A DNA stretch of 64,000 nucleotides from DTYU01 sp040756575 (GCA_040756575.1 JBFLYP010000012.1:17388-81387); one strand, 5' to 3'; counted from the first letter of the stretch, positions 8,549 through 18,253 are shown. Translations and numbers: made by a program. The notes: generated by a model not told the origin, from the letters alone.

Positions 8549-9537
8549 TTCGGGTTTATTACGACCGGGATGCTAATCTCGATTTTCTCAAAGGGAAAAC
8601 CGTGGCAGTTATCGGTTACGGCAGTCAGGGACAGGCGCAGGCCCAGAACCTTAAGGACAGCGGCATCAATGTCGTTGTCGGGCTAAGACCGTCCAGCTTA
8701 TCGGTGGAACGAGCGCAGGCGGACGGCTTGGTTACCGCTTCCGTACCCGATGCCGCGCGTCAGGCGGACATTATCCAGATGCTGATACCGGATGAGCAGC
8801 AGGCTAAAGTTTTCCGGGAAGAAATCGAGCCTTACCTCGTAACCGGGAAGGCACTGATGTTTTCGCACGGCTTCAACATCCACTTCGGGCAAATTGTCCC
8901 GCCGCCAGACGTGGATGTCTTCATGGTTGCGCCGAAAAGCCCCGGCCCGATGTTGCGCCGGCTTTATGCCGAAGGGGCGGGCGTGCCGGGTCTAATCGCC
9001 GTTCACCAGGATTACACCGGGCGGGCGAGGGATCTCGCCCTTGCGTATGCAAAGGCTGTAGGATTAACGCGGGCAGGCGTTTTCGAGACCACGTTCCGGG
9101 AGGAGACGGAAACGGACCTTTTCGGGGAGCAGTGCGTGCTATGCGGCGGGGTGTCGGCACTGATTAAGGCTGGTTTCGAGACCTTAGTCAAGGCCGGGTA
9201 TGCACCGGAGATCGCTTACTTCGAATGTCTGCATGAGTTGAAGCTCATTGTAGACCTGATTTACGAAGGCGGCCTTACGGAGATGCGCCGCCGGGTCAGT
9301 AATACAGCGGAGTACGGCGACTATGTAACCGGCTCGAGGATAATCGACGAAGGGGTCCGGGAGGAAATGAGACAGGTGCTCGCCGAGATCCAGAGTGGTG
9401 AGTTTGCGCGAGAGTGGGTGCTGGAAAACCAGGCCAACCAACCGGTACTCAGGGCGATGCGCCGGCGGGAGAGGGAGCACCAGATAGAGGAAATCGGTAA
9501 GCAGTTGCGCGGGATGATGTCTTGGCTGCGGAAATAG
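8545..9537 (+). CDS. ilvC: Ketol-acid reductoisomerase (class I)
   Basis: NAD(P)H- and Mg-dependent rearrangement and reduction of acetolactate or acetohydroxybutyrate. The 330-residue length marks the short class I form. The Rossmann motif GYGSQGQAQAQNL is followed by a cofactor loop (GLRPSSLS). The C-terminal knotted domain has the metal ligands in FREETETDLFGEQ and FECLHELKLIVDL. Translationally coupled to ilvN. A stretch of R2-like repeat follows before the second ilvB. Confidence 0.96.
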   Translation: MIRVYYDRDANLDFLKGKTVAVIGYGSQGQAQAQNLKDSGINVVVGLRPSSLSVERAQADGLVTASVPDAARQADIIQMLIPDEQQAKVFREEIEPYLVTGKALMFSHGFNIHFGQIVPPPDVDVFMVAPKSPGPMLRRLYAEGAGVPGLIAVHQDYTGRARDLALAYAKAVGLTRAGVFETTFREETETDLFGEQCVLCGGVSALIKAGFETLVKAGYAPEIAYFECLHELKLIVDLIYEGGLTEMRRRVSNTAEYGDYVTGSRIIDEGVREEMRQVLAEIQSGEFAREWVLENQANQPVLRAMRRREREHQIEEIGKQLRGMMSWLRK

Positions 9538-9740
9538 CTTAACAGTTCGAAGTCTAACGGTTCAAAGTCGGGCAGCTTAGAGGTTTGAATGGTTAGAGGT
9601 TGACGGTTTGAGGGCAAATAGTTCAAAGTTCTGAGCCGAAGATTCAGGAGTTTAATTAAAAACTTAACTTCGAACTAACCTTAAAAGTCCGTCCTACTGG
9701 GACCAACTTCTAACTTAGAACGTTAAACGTTGTACTGACT
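9538..9740 (+). repeat. Degenerate R2-type repeat region between ilvC and the second ilvB
   Basis: Non-coding AT-richer stretch built from repeated GTTCGAAGT, GGTTTGA and AACTTCGAAC words on both strands, including a diverged form of the R2 core (GTCCGTCCTACTGGGACC). No promoter or terminator of good quality is visible. Confidence 0.45.
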
Positions 9741-9791
9741 GTGTATCCTTTAGAATAAGCCTTAACGTCGGATTCTTATGGGGGTGATGCC

Positions 9792-11450
9792 GTGGTTACG
9801 GTAGGCGAGGCTGTTGTACGGTGCCTTGAAGCGGAAGGGGTAGAGTTGGTTTTCGGTTACCCCGGCGGGGCTATCCTGCCTGTTTACGACGCTCTCTACC
9901 AAGCAAAAATAAAGCACGTCCTCGTCCGTCACGAGCAGGGCGCAGTGCATGCCGCCAATGGTTATGCCCGCGCGACGGGGAAAGTGGGGGTTTGCATTGC
10001 AACTTCCGGTCCGGGGGCGACCAACCTGGTAACTGGCATCGCCACCGCTTACATGGATTCGGTCCCCGTGGTTCTTTTCACCGGGCAGGTGCCGACCAAC
10101 CAGGTGGGAACCGATGCCTTCCAGGAAGTTGATATTACGGGAGTAACACTTCCCATAACCAAGCATAACTTTCTGGTAAAGGACCCGGCTGTGGTTCCCT
10201 CGGTAATAAAAAAAGCCTTTCACCTTGCCCGTACCGGGCGGCCGGGGCCGGTCCTGATCGACCTTCCCCGGGACATAACCAGCGCAAAGATACGTTTTGA
10301 ATACCCCGAAAAGGTCCAGCTCAAGGGTTATAAGCCTACCTACCGGGGGCATCCTACCCAGGTTGCCCAGGCAGCGCGGATGATTTCTGAATCGATCCGT
10401 CCGGTGATTCTGAGCGGCGGCGGGGTGATTAGTTCGGGTGCCTCACCGAAGGTAATAAAGCTTGCCGAGACGATTTCTGCACCGGTGGCTTCAACGCTGA
10501 TGGGGCTCGGCGGGTTCCCGGGGGACCACCCCCTGTCTTTGGGGATGGCGGGCCTGCACGGCACGCGCTACGCGAATATGGCGATTACCAACGCGGACCT
10601 CCTCATCGCGTTGGGGGTCAGGTTTGCGGACCGGGTTACCGGCGTCGTGGAAAAGTTCGCGCCTAAGGCCAGGGTCATCCACGTGGATATCGACCCGGCG
10701 GAAATAGGCAAGAACGTCCGGCCGCACCTTCCGATAGTGGGTGATGTAAGACAGGTGTTGGAGGCGCTGCTGCCGCTCCTGTCTCCCCGCAAGAACGAGG
10801 AGTGGCTTGCCGCCGTTGAAGGGTACAAGAGCGAGTACCCCCTTAAATACGACCGGGAAAGCGGCTTTAAACCGCAGTATGTGGTTGAACGGCTGAATGC
10901 CGTCACACAGGGCGAAAGCATAATAGTTACCGATGTCGGGCAGCACCAGATGTGGGTGGCGCAGTACTATCGCTTCAAGCACCCGCGTACGCTCATTACC
11001 TCAGGGGGGCTGGGATGTATGGGGTACGGTCTGCCGGCATCCATCGGCGCAAAGTTCGGCCGGCCGGACAAGCAGGTGGTCCTGGTTTGCGGCGACGGGG
11101 GTTTCCAGATGACGATGACCGAACTCGGGACCATGATGGAACAGCGCCTGAGTATTAAGATATTTATAATTAACAACAAACGGCTCGGGATGGTCCGGCA
11201 ACTCCAGGAGTTTTACTGCGATAAGCGGTATTCGGCGGTGGACTTTGAATTCTGTCCCGATTTTGCCGCCCTTGCCGGAGTTTACGGCATTCCCGGCTAC
11301 AACGTCGATACGGCGGCCGCTTTGGACGCGATTTTAGAGAAAGCGCTTGCGGAGGAGGGGCCGGTACTGGTGAACTGCCTGGTCGAGCCCGGTGAAAACG
11401 TTCTGCCTATGGTCCTGGCCGGGCGCGGCCTCGAGGAAGCGGTCTGGTGA
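9792..11450 (+). CDS. Acetolactate synthase large subunit paralogue 2
   Basis: Second full-length (552 residues) ThDP-dependent acetolactate-synthase-like catalytic subunit. The HVLVRHEQGAVHAANGYARA segment has the catalytic glutamate, and the ThDP motif runs from GDGGFQMTMTELG to IINN. The GTG start at 9792 follows GGGGGTGATGCC. It is clearly diverged from the ilvB at 6324 and has no small subunit of its own; it may share IlvN or work without it. Location between ilvC and leuA argues for a role in branched-chain synthesis. A different 2-keto-acid substrate cannot be excluded. Confidence 0.85.
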   Translation: MVTVGEAVVRCLEAEGVELVFGYPGGAILPVYDALYQAKIKHVLVRHEQGAVHAANGYARATGKVGVCIATSGPGATNLVTGIATAYMDSVPVVLFTGQVPTNQVGTDAFQEVDITGVTLPITKHNFLVKDPAVVPSVIKKAFHLARTGRPGPVLIDLPRDITSAKIRFEYPEKVQLKGYKPTYRGHPTQVAQAARMISESIRPVILSGGGVISSGASPKVIKLAETISAPVASTLMGLGGFPGDHPLSLGMAGLHGTRYANMAITNADLLIALGVRFADRVTGVVEKFAPKARVIHVDIDPAEIGKNVRPHLPIVGDVRQVLEALLPLLSPRKNEEWLAAVEGYKSEYPLKYDRESGFKPQYVVERLNAVTQGESIIVTDVGQHQMWVAQYYRFKHPRTLITSGGLGCMGYGLPASIGAKFGRPDKQVVLVCGDGGFQMTMTELGTMMEQRLSIKIFIINNKRLGMVRQLQEFYCDKRYSAVDFEFCPDFAALAGVYGIPGYNVDTAAALDAILEKALAEEGPVLVNCLVEPGENVLPMVLAGRGLEEAVW

Positions 11451-11586
11451 GAAACTCTCTGGAGGAGTGCCACATACGGCAAGGCGCACAACGAAATCTG
11501 AAAAACATTTTCATAACGTTTTGTGCCTGAGTGCAGCGAAAGGCGTGTTTATAAGAATGAAAAATTTAATAGCTTGTCATCGGTCT

Positions 11587-11660
11587 TTTATAAACGTCGA
11601 ATGTGGAACGTTGAACGGACCCTAAAGGCCGTCAGTATAAGGTTGAACGTTTATTTTTTG
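11587..11660 (+). repeat. R2 intergenic repeat upstream of leuA
   Basis: Contains TTTATAAACGTCGAATG, GAACGGACCCTAAAGG and GTCAGTATAAGGTTGAACG. Nearly the same string occurs at 41808-41880 before the zinc-ribbon gene and, more diverged, at 63575-63640. In both good copies it ends directly in front of a ribosome binding site. Confidence 0.6.
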
Positions 11661-11670
11661 GAGGAGAGAG

Positions 11671-13188
11671 ATGGAACGGATTTACATATTCGACACCACG
11701 CTCCGGGACGGAGAACAGTCACCTGGGGTAAGTCTGAACGTCAAGGAAAAGGTGCAGATAGCCAAGCAACTGGTACGGCTCGGCGTAGATGTGATCGAGG
11801 CCGGGTTTCCGGTCGCTTCCCCGGGGGATTTCGCCGCGGTGGCCGAGATAGGGAGAATCGTTAAGGGTGTTCGGGTTTGTGCTTTAGCACGTGCGAACTT
11901 CAAAGATATCGACCGGGCATGGGAGGCCCTGCGGGAAGCGGAACAGCCACGGATCCACACCTTTATTTCCACTTCCGACATCCACCTGAAGTACCAGTTG
12001 AGGATGAGCCGCGAGCAGGTGTTGGAAGCGGCACGGGAAGCGGTCAAGCGTGCGAGGGGTTACACCGCGGATGTAGAGTTCTCAGCGATGGACGCCTCGC
12101 GCTCCGATATCGACTACCTCTGCCGTGTCTTGGCGGCTGCGATTGAAGCGGGGGCCACTGTCGTGAACATTCCCGACACCGTCGGCTACGCTGTACCGGA
12201 AGAGTTCGGTGAATTCATCAGGACCATCCGGGAGATGACGCCGGGGATCGAAAAAGTGACCGTAAGCGTTCACTGCCACAACGATCTGGGTCTTGCCGTT
12301 GCCAACACGCTTGCCGCTATGAAGAACGGCGCAAGGCAGGCGGAGGTCACGATAAACGGTATCGGAGAGCGTGCGGGTAACGCGGCGCTCGAAGAACTGG
12401 TGGCAGCACTCTATGCCCGCCGTGCGCTATACCGGATGGTTACCGGCATTAAAACGGAGGAGATTTTCCGCACCTCCAAGCTTGTGGCCACGCTTACAGG
12501 AATGCCGGTGCAACCGAACAAAGCGGTTGTCGGGAAGAACGCCTTCACCCACGAGTCCGGTATTCATCAGGACGGGATGTTAAAGGAACGCACTACCTAC
12601 GAAATCATTGATCCCGCGGTTATCGGCGTCCCTAAGTCGAGCCTGGTGCTTGGAAAGCATTCCGGGAGGCACGCCTTTAAACAGCGGCTTCAGGAATTAG
12701 GGTATGTTCTGTCGGAGGAGGAACTGAAAACAACTTTTGCGAGGTTCAAAGAGCTTTGTGACCGGAAAAAGGCGGTTACCGACGACGACATCCTGGCGCT
12801 CGTGGAGGAAGAGATCGGTCGGGTTCCGCCGACCTATGAACTCAAGTACCTGCACATTTCAAGCGGCACAACGGTAGTGCCTACGGCGACGGTGGGGGTG
12901 CAGGTGGGCGACAACCTGATCGAGGAGGCGGCCTGCGGGAACGGTCCTGTGGACGCCATCTATAAGGCCATCGATAAAATTACCGGTATCAAGTGCACCC
13001 TTGAGTCATACGGGATTGATGCGGTCACGGGCGGAAAGGACGCCGTGGGCAGTGTGATGGTGCGGGTTTCCAGCGAAAAGGGCAAGACCTATGTCGGACG
13101 CGGGCTCAGCACCGATGTGCTGGAGGCCAGCGCGCGGGCTTACATTGACGTGCTGAATAAAATGGCGGTAGATATCAACGGGTCTTAG
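11671..13188 (+). CDS. leuA: 2-isopropylmalate synthase
   Basis: Condenses acetyl-CoA with 2-ketoisovalerate, the committed leucine step. The 505-residue protein has the TIM-barrel start (FDTTLRDGEQSPGVSLNVKEK), the metal-ligand HCHNDLGLAVANTLAA motif, the NGIGERAGNAALEE signature and a C-terminal allosteric LeuA dimer domain (GKDAVGSVMVRV, then YVGRGLSTDVLEAS), so leucine feedback is expected. ATG start at 11671 behind GGAGGAGAG. leuC and leuD follow. Confidence 0.96.
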   Translation: MERIYIFDTTLRDGEQSPGVSLNVKEKVQIAKQLVRLGVDVIEAGFPVASPGDFAAVAEIGRIVKGVRVCALARANFKDIDRAWEALREAEQPRIHTFISTSDIHLKYQLRMSREQVLEAAREAVKRARGYTADVEFSAMDASRSDIDYLCRVLAAAIEAGATVVNIPDTVGYAVPEEFGEFIRTIREMTPGIEKVTVSVHCHNDLGLAVANTLAAMKNGARQAEVTINGIGERAGNAALEELVAALYARRALYRMVTGIKTEEIFRTSKLVATLTGMPVQPNKAVVGKNAFTHESGIHQDGMLKERTTYEIIDPAVIGVPKSSLVLGKHSGRHAFKQRLQELGYVLSEEELKTTFARFKELCDRKKAVTDDDILALVEEEIGRVPPTYELKYLHISSGTTVVPTATVGVQVGDNLIEEAACGNGPVDAIYKAIDKITGIKCTLESYGIDAVTGGKDAVGSVMVRVSSEKGKTYVGRGLSTDVLEASARAYIDVLNKMAVDINGS

Positions 13189-13250
13189 GTAACTTGGAAC
13201 TTCGAACTTCGAACTTAAAACTCAGAACTGTTTGAAAGGTGGACGAAGGT

Positions 13251-14519
13251 TTGGGGCGTATTCCGCAAACGATTACCCAGAAGATATTATCAGCGCATGC
13301 GGGCAAGGAATTTGTTGAACCGGGAGAACTTATCAGCGCGAGGGTCGACGTGCTTCTTGCAAACGACATTACGGCTCCGTTGGCCATCAGGGAGTTCGAG
13401 CGCATAGGCGTTCAGATTTTCGATCCCGCTGCGGTAGTAATTGTCCCAGACCACTTTACGCCGAATAAGGACATAAAATCGGCGGAGCAGGCGAAGGCTG
13501 TACGGGATTTTGCCCGGCGGCACGACCTGCCCAACTACTTCGAGGTCGGGCGAATGGGTATCGAGCACTGCCTGCTGCCGGAGCAGGGCCTGGTAGTGCC
13601 GGGCGACGTTATCATCGGCGCGGATTCCCACACCTGCACCTACGGGGCGCTCGGTGCTTTTGCTACGGGGGTCGGTTCGACCGACTTAGCGGCCGCAATG
13701 GCCCTCGGCGAGACCTGGTTTAAGGTTCCCGAGTCATTGAAGTTCGTCTTCGACGGCCAACCCGGTCCCTGGGTCGGGGGCAAGGATCTCATACTCTACG
13801 CCATCGGGCAGATCGGCGTGGAGGGTGCGCTTTACTGTGCGATGGAATTCACCGGGCCGGTGATCGAGAACCTGTCTATGGACGGCCGGTTCACAATTTG
13901 CAACATGGCGGTAGAGGCCGGCGCCAAGAACGGGATTATCGCTCCCGACGAGAAAACCGTCACATACGTGCAGGGCCGCGGGCGGCGCCCGCACAGATTA
14001 TTTAGAAGCGATCCGGACGCGGTGTACAAAAAGGTTTACCAGTATGATGTGACCGGGCTCGAGCCATGTGTAGCCTTCCCGCATTCGCCGGATAAAGTAC
14101 GGCCTGTAAGCAAGGCCGGGGACGTCAAAATCGACCAGGTGGTGATAGGCTCGTGCACCAACGGGCGGCTCGAAGACCTGCGCCTGGCGGCCAAAGTGCT
14201 CAGCGGGAAACAGGTTCACAAGGATGTGCGGTTGATAATAATCCCGGGCACCCAGGAGATCTACCGGCAGGCAGTGAAAGAAGGTCTTATCGAGACCTTT
14301 GTAAGGGCCGGGGCTGCGGTGTCCACGCCCACCTGCGGGCCGTGTCTGGGCGGGCATATGGGTGTCCTGGCGAAGGGCGAGCGTGCCGTGGCTACTACCA
14401 ACCGGAACTTCGTCGGACGGATGGGGCACCCGGAGAGCGAGGTTTACCTGACCAATCCGGCGGTAGCCGCGGCAAGTGCTGTTGCGGGTTGGATCGTGAG
14501 CCCGGAAGAGGTGAGATAG
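13251..14519 (+). CDS. leuC: 3-isopropylmalate dehydratase, large subunit
   Basis: Aconitase-family subunit that, with LeuD, isomerises 2- to 3-isopropylmalate (and citramalate to 3-methylmalate). At about 422 residues it is the short, archaeal/clostridial type. Fe-S cluster cysteines are in IGSCTNGRLEDL and in TPTCGPCLGGH; GADSHTCTYGALGAFATGVGS is also characteristic. TTG at 13251 fits GAAAGGTGG (13234-13242) best; a GTG at 13239 is the alternative. The stop codon abuts the leuD start. Confidence 0.94.
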   Translation: MGRIPQTITQKILSAHAGKEFVEPGELISARVDVLLANDITAPLAIREFERIGVQIFDPAAVVIVPDHFTPNKDIKSAEQAKAVRDFARRHDLPNYFEVGRMGIEHCLLPEQGLVVPGDVIIGADSHTCTYGALGAFATGVGSTDLAAAMALGETWFKVPESLKFVFDGQPGPWVGGKDLILYAIGQIGVEGALYCAMEFTGPVIENLSMDGRFTICNMAVEAGAKNGIIAPDEKTVTYVQGRGRRPHRLFRSDPDAVYKKVYQYDVTGLEPCVAFPHSPDKVRPVSKAGDVKIDQVVIGSCTNGRLEDLRLAAKVLSGKQVHKDVRLIIIPGTQEIYRQAVKEGLIETFVRAGAAVSTPTCGPCLGGHMGVLAKGERAVATTNRNFVGRMGHPESEVYLTNPAVAAASAVAGWIVSPEEVR

Positions 14520-15014
14520 GTGCTTGAGGGAACCGTCTTTAAATTTGGCGACAACATCGATACCGACTTGATTATTCCTGCACGTTACCTGAACACCTGT
14601 GACCCGGCAGAGTTAGCGCGGCACTGCATGGAGGACGCTGATCCCACCTTTGCCGGCCGGGTCAAGCCCGGTGACATCATCGTGGCAGGGGCGAACTTCG
14701 GCTGCGGCTCCTCCCGGGAGCACGCTCCTGTAGCGATAAAGGCGGCCGGTGTGGCCTGCGTGGTGGCTAAGAGCTTCGCCCGGATTTTTTACCGGAATGC
14801 CTTTAACGTAGGACTTCCGATTCTTGAATGCGCGGAAATATGGGGTGTGGCGGCCGGAAGCCGGTTGCAGGTTGATTTGGCAAACGGAAGGATTAAAGTG
14901 GTCGACGGCGGGCAGGAATACCAGGCGCGGCCGGTACCGCCGTTTATGCAAGAGATAATTGCAGCCGGGGGGTTAATACCGTACGTCAAGGCCCGCTTGG
15001 CGGGAGGGCGGTGA
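14520..15014 (+). CDS. leuD: 3-isopropylmalate dehydratase, small subunit
   Basis: Swivel-domain partner of LeuC. The 164 residues include DNIDTDLIIPARYL at the N-terminus and the substrate-binding GANFGCGSSREHAPVAIKAAG loop. GTG start directly after the leuC stop codon, so the two are translated together in equal amounts. Confidence 0.95.
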   Translation: MLEGTVFKFGDNIDTDLIIPARYLNTCDPAELARHCMEDADPTFAGRVKPGDIIVAGANFGCGSSREHAPVAIKAAGVACVVAKSFARIFYRNAFNVGLPILECAEIWGVAAGSRLQVDLANGRIKVVDGGQEYQARPVPPFMQEIIAAGGLIPYVKARLAGGR

Positions 15015-15016
15015 CC

Positions 15017-15103
15017 CGGCACTCAACCCTGCGGTTGAAAAGGGTAATAAAGCACCCTGTGCACGATTCTGAAAATCATTAACCCTCTTACTTTCAGTGC
15101 CGG
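15017..15103 (+). promoter_or_regulatory. Possible structured leader between leuD and cimA
   Basis: CCGGCACT (15017-15024) is repeated in inverted form as AGTGCCGG (15096-15103), and there is an inner CTGAAAATC/GATTTTCAG-like stem. It could be a folded leader controlling cimA separately from leuCD. No known riboswitch motif was recognised. Confidence 0.3.
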
Positions 15104-15196
15104 ATGGTTTTACCACACCCTCGGAGGGCGATCCGGAGGGCAAGAAAAACTTGGTTTTGCTTTGGGAAGAGTACTGTGACACCGGAGGTAGCACCA

Positions 15197-16807
15197 GTGG
15201 AGATGCGTACGGTAATCGTATACGACACGACGCTCCGCGACGGGGCCCAAACAGAAGGCATCTCGTTCTCGGTCGAAGACAAGTTGAAGATAGCACATAA
15301 ACTTGATCGCATTGGTTTTCATTATATCGAGGGTGGCTGGCCCGGTTCCAATCCGAAGGACATGGAATTCTTCGCCCGCGTGCGGAATATTGAGTTAGAG
15401 AGCGCCGTAATTACCGCTTTCGGCTCTACGCGGAAAAAGAACATTCGGCCGGCCGACGATGAAAACCTTGCGGCGGTTTTACAGTCGGGTGTCAAAGTTG
15501 CCACCTTGTTCGGGAAGAGCTGGGACTTTCATGTTACCAGAGCACTCAATACCACGCTTACCGAGAACCTGGCGATGATCCGGGAATCCGTGGCCTACCT
15601 TCGCGAGCACGGGCTGGAGGTTTTTTATGACGCCGAGCATTTCTTCGATGGGTATAAGGCAAACCCGGATTATGCGATTGCCACCCTCGAGGCGGCCGTG
15701 GCCGGCGGCGCGGCAACGCTTGTTCTCTGCGACACCAACGGCGGTACCCTTCCCTGGGAACTAAAATCGGTTGTCGAAAAGGTGTGCAGCCGCTTCAGCG
15801 TGCCGGTGGGCATACACGCCCACAACGACGCGGGCATGGCGGTGGCCAACACCGTGATGGCCGTTGAAGCAGGCGCCAACCACGTCCAGGGTACAGTCAA
15901 CGGCTACGGTGAGCGTTGCGGTAACGCCGACCTCTGCGTGGTTCTCCCCAACCTTACGTTCAAGTCCGGCATTGGGACCATCCTGGTCGAAAAAATGCGG
16001 CACCTGGTGGAACTCTCCCGGTACGTAAGCGAGATAGCCAACGTACATCCCAACCCGCAGCAGCCGTACGTGGGAACGAGCGCTTTCGCCAGTAAGGCCG
16101 GAGTACATGTCAGCGCGGTGATGAAGGACCCGCAGACTTACGAGCATATAAACCCTGAACTGGTCGGTAACCACAGAAGGGTCCTCGTCTCGGAACTCTC
16201 CGGCCTTTCAAACATGCTTTACAAGCTCCGCGAGCTGAACCTCGACCTGCCAACGCAGGGCGAGGCGGCGCGCCAGGTACTTGCGCAGTTAAAAGAGCTC
16301 GAGCACAAGGGGTTCCAATTCGAGAGCGCCGAAGGTTCCTTTGAGCTCCTGCTGTTGCGGGCTGCCAACGGGTTTCAAAAGCCCTTCCTCTTAGAGAGCC
16401 TGCGTATACTTACGGAGCTGAAGGAAGGCGGGACGGTTCATTCCGAGGCCACTATCAAGCTGAGGGTAGCGGATAAGATAGTTCACACCGCCGCAGAAGG
16501 GAACGGTCCGGTAAACGCTCTCGACAACGCCCTCCGCAAAGCGCTCGAACGGTTTTACCCGGACATCAAAAAAATGCGCCTTACCGACTACAAGGTGCGC
16601 GTGCTGGACGAGACGGCAGGGACGGGTGCACTGGTGAGGGTGCTTATCGAGACCGCTGACGGAGAGCGGACGTGGACCACGGTGGGCGTTTCCGCCAACA
16701 TCATCGAGGCGAGCTGGCAGGCGCTCGCGGACAGCTTCGCCTACGGCCTCCTCAAAGGCAGAGGCACAGGTGAAAAGGCACGATCTGAGGATTCCTCCCC
16801 AAACTAA
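15197..16807 (+). CDS. cimA: (R)-citramalate synthase
   Basis: Condenses acetyl-CoA and pyruvate to citramalate, giving 2-ketobutyrate for isoleucine without threonine. It is a LeuA relative with YDTTLRDGAQTEGISFSVED at the start, HAHNDAGMAVANTVMAVEAG metal ligands, NGYGERCGNADLCVVLPNL, and a C-terminal LeuA-type regulatory domain (VRVLIETADGERTW). The 536-residue length fits the CimA branch. GTG at 15197 follows GGAGGT (15184-15189); ATG at 15203 is possible. It lies right after leuCD, whose products are needed for the next steps. Confidence 0.92.
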   Translation: MEMRTVIVYDTTLRDGAQTEGISFSVEDKLKIAHKLDRIGFHYIEGGWPGSNPKDMEFFARVRNIELESAVITAFGSTRKKNIRPADDENLAAVLQSGVKVATLFGKSWDFHVTRALNTTLTENLAMIRESVAYLREHGLEVFYDAEHFFDGYKANPDYAIATLEAAVAGGAATLVLCDTNGGTLPWELKSVVEKVCSRFSVPVGIHAHNDAGMAVANTVMAVEAGANHVQGTVNGYGERCGNADLCVVLPNLTFKSGIGTILVEKMRHLVELSRYVSEIANVHPNPQQPYVGTSAFASKAGVHVSAVMKDPQTYEHINPELVGNHRRVLVSELSGLSNMLYKLRELNLDLPTQGEAARQVLAQLKELEHKGFQFESAEGSFELLLLRAANGFQKPFLLESLRILTELKEGGTVHSEATIKLRVADKIVHTAAEGNGPVNALDNALRKALERFYPDIKKMRLTDYKVRVLDETAGTGALVRVLIETADGERTWTTVGVSANIIEASWQALADSFAYGLLKGRGTGEKARSEDSSPN

Positions 16808-16841
16808 CCAATTATTAGCGTTTTACATACCATAGAATAGC

Positions 16842-16870
16842 GTTGACATCGCCGTTGCGTCGTAATAAAG
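16842..16870 (+). promoter_or_regulatory. Probable sigma-70 promoter of glmM
   Basis: TTGACA (16842-16847), a 17-nt spacer and TAAAGT (16865-16870), about 28 bases before the glmM start. Confidence 0.6.
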
Positions 16871-16897
16871 TTTTTCCCGAAGGGGGCTTTTTGTGGG

Positions 16898-18253
16898 GTG
16901 GGTATTCTTTTTGGTACGGACGGCGTCCGCGGAATAGCCAACAAGGAACTCGAGCCGGAACTCGCGTTTAAATTAGGAAGGGCGGGGGCCTACGTCCTTG
17001 CCCGGCAGGCGGGGTCCAGGAGTATCGTTGTGGGGCGCGACACGCGGGCTTCCGGTGAGATGCTGGAAGCGGCGGTTGTAGCGGGGATACTTTCCGCAGG
17101 GGTAGATGCGCTGCTGCTCGGAGTTATACCAACGCCTGCGGTTGCGTATCTAACCAAGGCGCTCGGAGCGGCCGGCGGGGTGGTTATTTCGGCTTCGCAC
17201 AACCCTGCCCCGGACAACGGGATTAAATTCTTCGCGGCGGACGGCTATAAACTGCCTGACTCAACCGAAGAAATGATTGAAGGGTTTGTATTGGGCGAAA
17301 TGTCTGGTATCCCTTCTCCGGTCGGAGCAGGAATCGGCAGGGCGATACCGGCGCACGACGCCGGCAAGCGCTATATAGCGCATGCTTTGAGCGTTGGACC
17401 GCGGGGGGCCAAGGGGCTGCGAATCGCGGTCGACTGCGCACACGGGGCGGCATACGACCTTGCCCCCCGGATTTTGAGCGCATTAGGTGCAGACGTCATT
17501 CCGTTGGGAGTTAGACCTGACGGGCTGAACATCAATGACGGCTGCGGGTCAACTAAACCACAGTTGCTGCAGGAAACGGTCCTTGCTCACGGTGCAGACC
17601 TGGGGCTGTCCTTTGACGGTGATGCCGATAGGCTGATCGCGGTAGACGAGAAAGGGAATATCGTTAACGGGGACGCCGTTATCCTGGCCTGCGCCCGCTA
17701 CCTGAAAACAAAAAACAGCCTTCCTCGCGACACGGTTGTTGTTACGGTAATGTCCAACCTCGGGCTTCACCGGGCGCTCGCCGCGTCGGGAATAAAGAGT
17801 GTGGTTACCAAGGTCGGCGACCGTTACGTCCTTGAGGAGATGCTCCGGAAGGGGGCGCGCCTCGGTGGGGAACAGTCCGGACACATTATCTTTCTCGACT
17901 ACAATACCACCGGAGACGGGATTATCACAGCGCTCGTTCTCCTGCGGGTGATGCAGGATACCGGAAGGTCTTTGGGAGAGTTGGCGTCAGACCTGGAGTG
18001 CTACCCGCAGCTTCTTGAAAACGTAAGGGTATGCGATAAAGAGCGCGTCTTGAAAAGCCCGTTGCTGGCTGCGGCGATAAAGGAGCAGGAGTCCCGGCTC
18101 GGTGAGGACGGGCGGGTTCTTATCCGTGCCTCCGGTACCGAACCGCTCATCAGGGTGATGGTAGAAGCGCGCGACCCGGAAACGACGCTTCAGGTGGTCA
18201 ATGAGCTGGTAGGAGTCGTCCGCGCAATCGAAGGGGGTGAAACCGCAGCTTAA
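16898..18253 (+). CDS. glmM: Phosphoglucosamine mutase
   Basis: Converts glucosamine-6-phosphate to glucosamine-1-phosphate for peptidoglycan precursors. The 451-residue alpha-D-phosphohexomutase starts LFGTDGVRGIAN. The phosphoserine loop is VVISASHNPAPDNGIKFF, the metal-binding loop SFDGDADRL, the sugar-binding loop GGEQSGHI and the phosphate-binding loop IRASGTEPLIRVM. GTG start at 16898. It lies directly upstream of glmS, the enzyme that makes its substrate, with the glmS ribozyme between them. Confidence 0.96.
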   Translation: MGILFGTDGVRGIANKELEPELAFKLGRAGAYVLARQAGSRSIVVGRDTRASGEMLEAAVVAGILSAGVDALLLGVIPTPAVAYLTKALGAAGGVVISASHNPAPDNGIKFFAADGYKLPDSTEEMIEGFVLGEMSGIPSPVGAGIGRAIPAHDAGKRYIAHALSVGPRGAKGLRIAVDCAHGAAYDLAPRILSALGADVIPLGVRPDGLNINDGCGSTKPQLLQETVLAHGADLGLSFDGDADRLIAVDEKGNIVNGDAVILACARYLKTKNSLPRDTVVVTVMSNLGLHRALAASGIKSVVTKVGDRYVLEEMLRKGARLGGEQSGHIIFLDYNTTGDGIITALVLLRVMQDTGRSLGELASDLECYPQLLENVRVCDKERVLKSPLLAAAIKEQESRLGEDGRVLIRASGTEPLIRVMVEARDPETTLQVVNELVGVVRAIEGGETAA

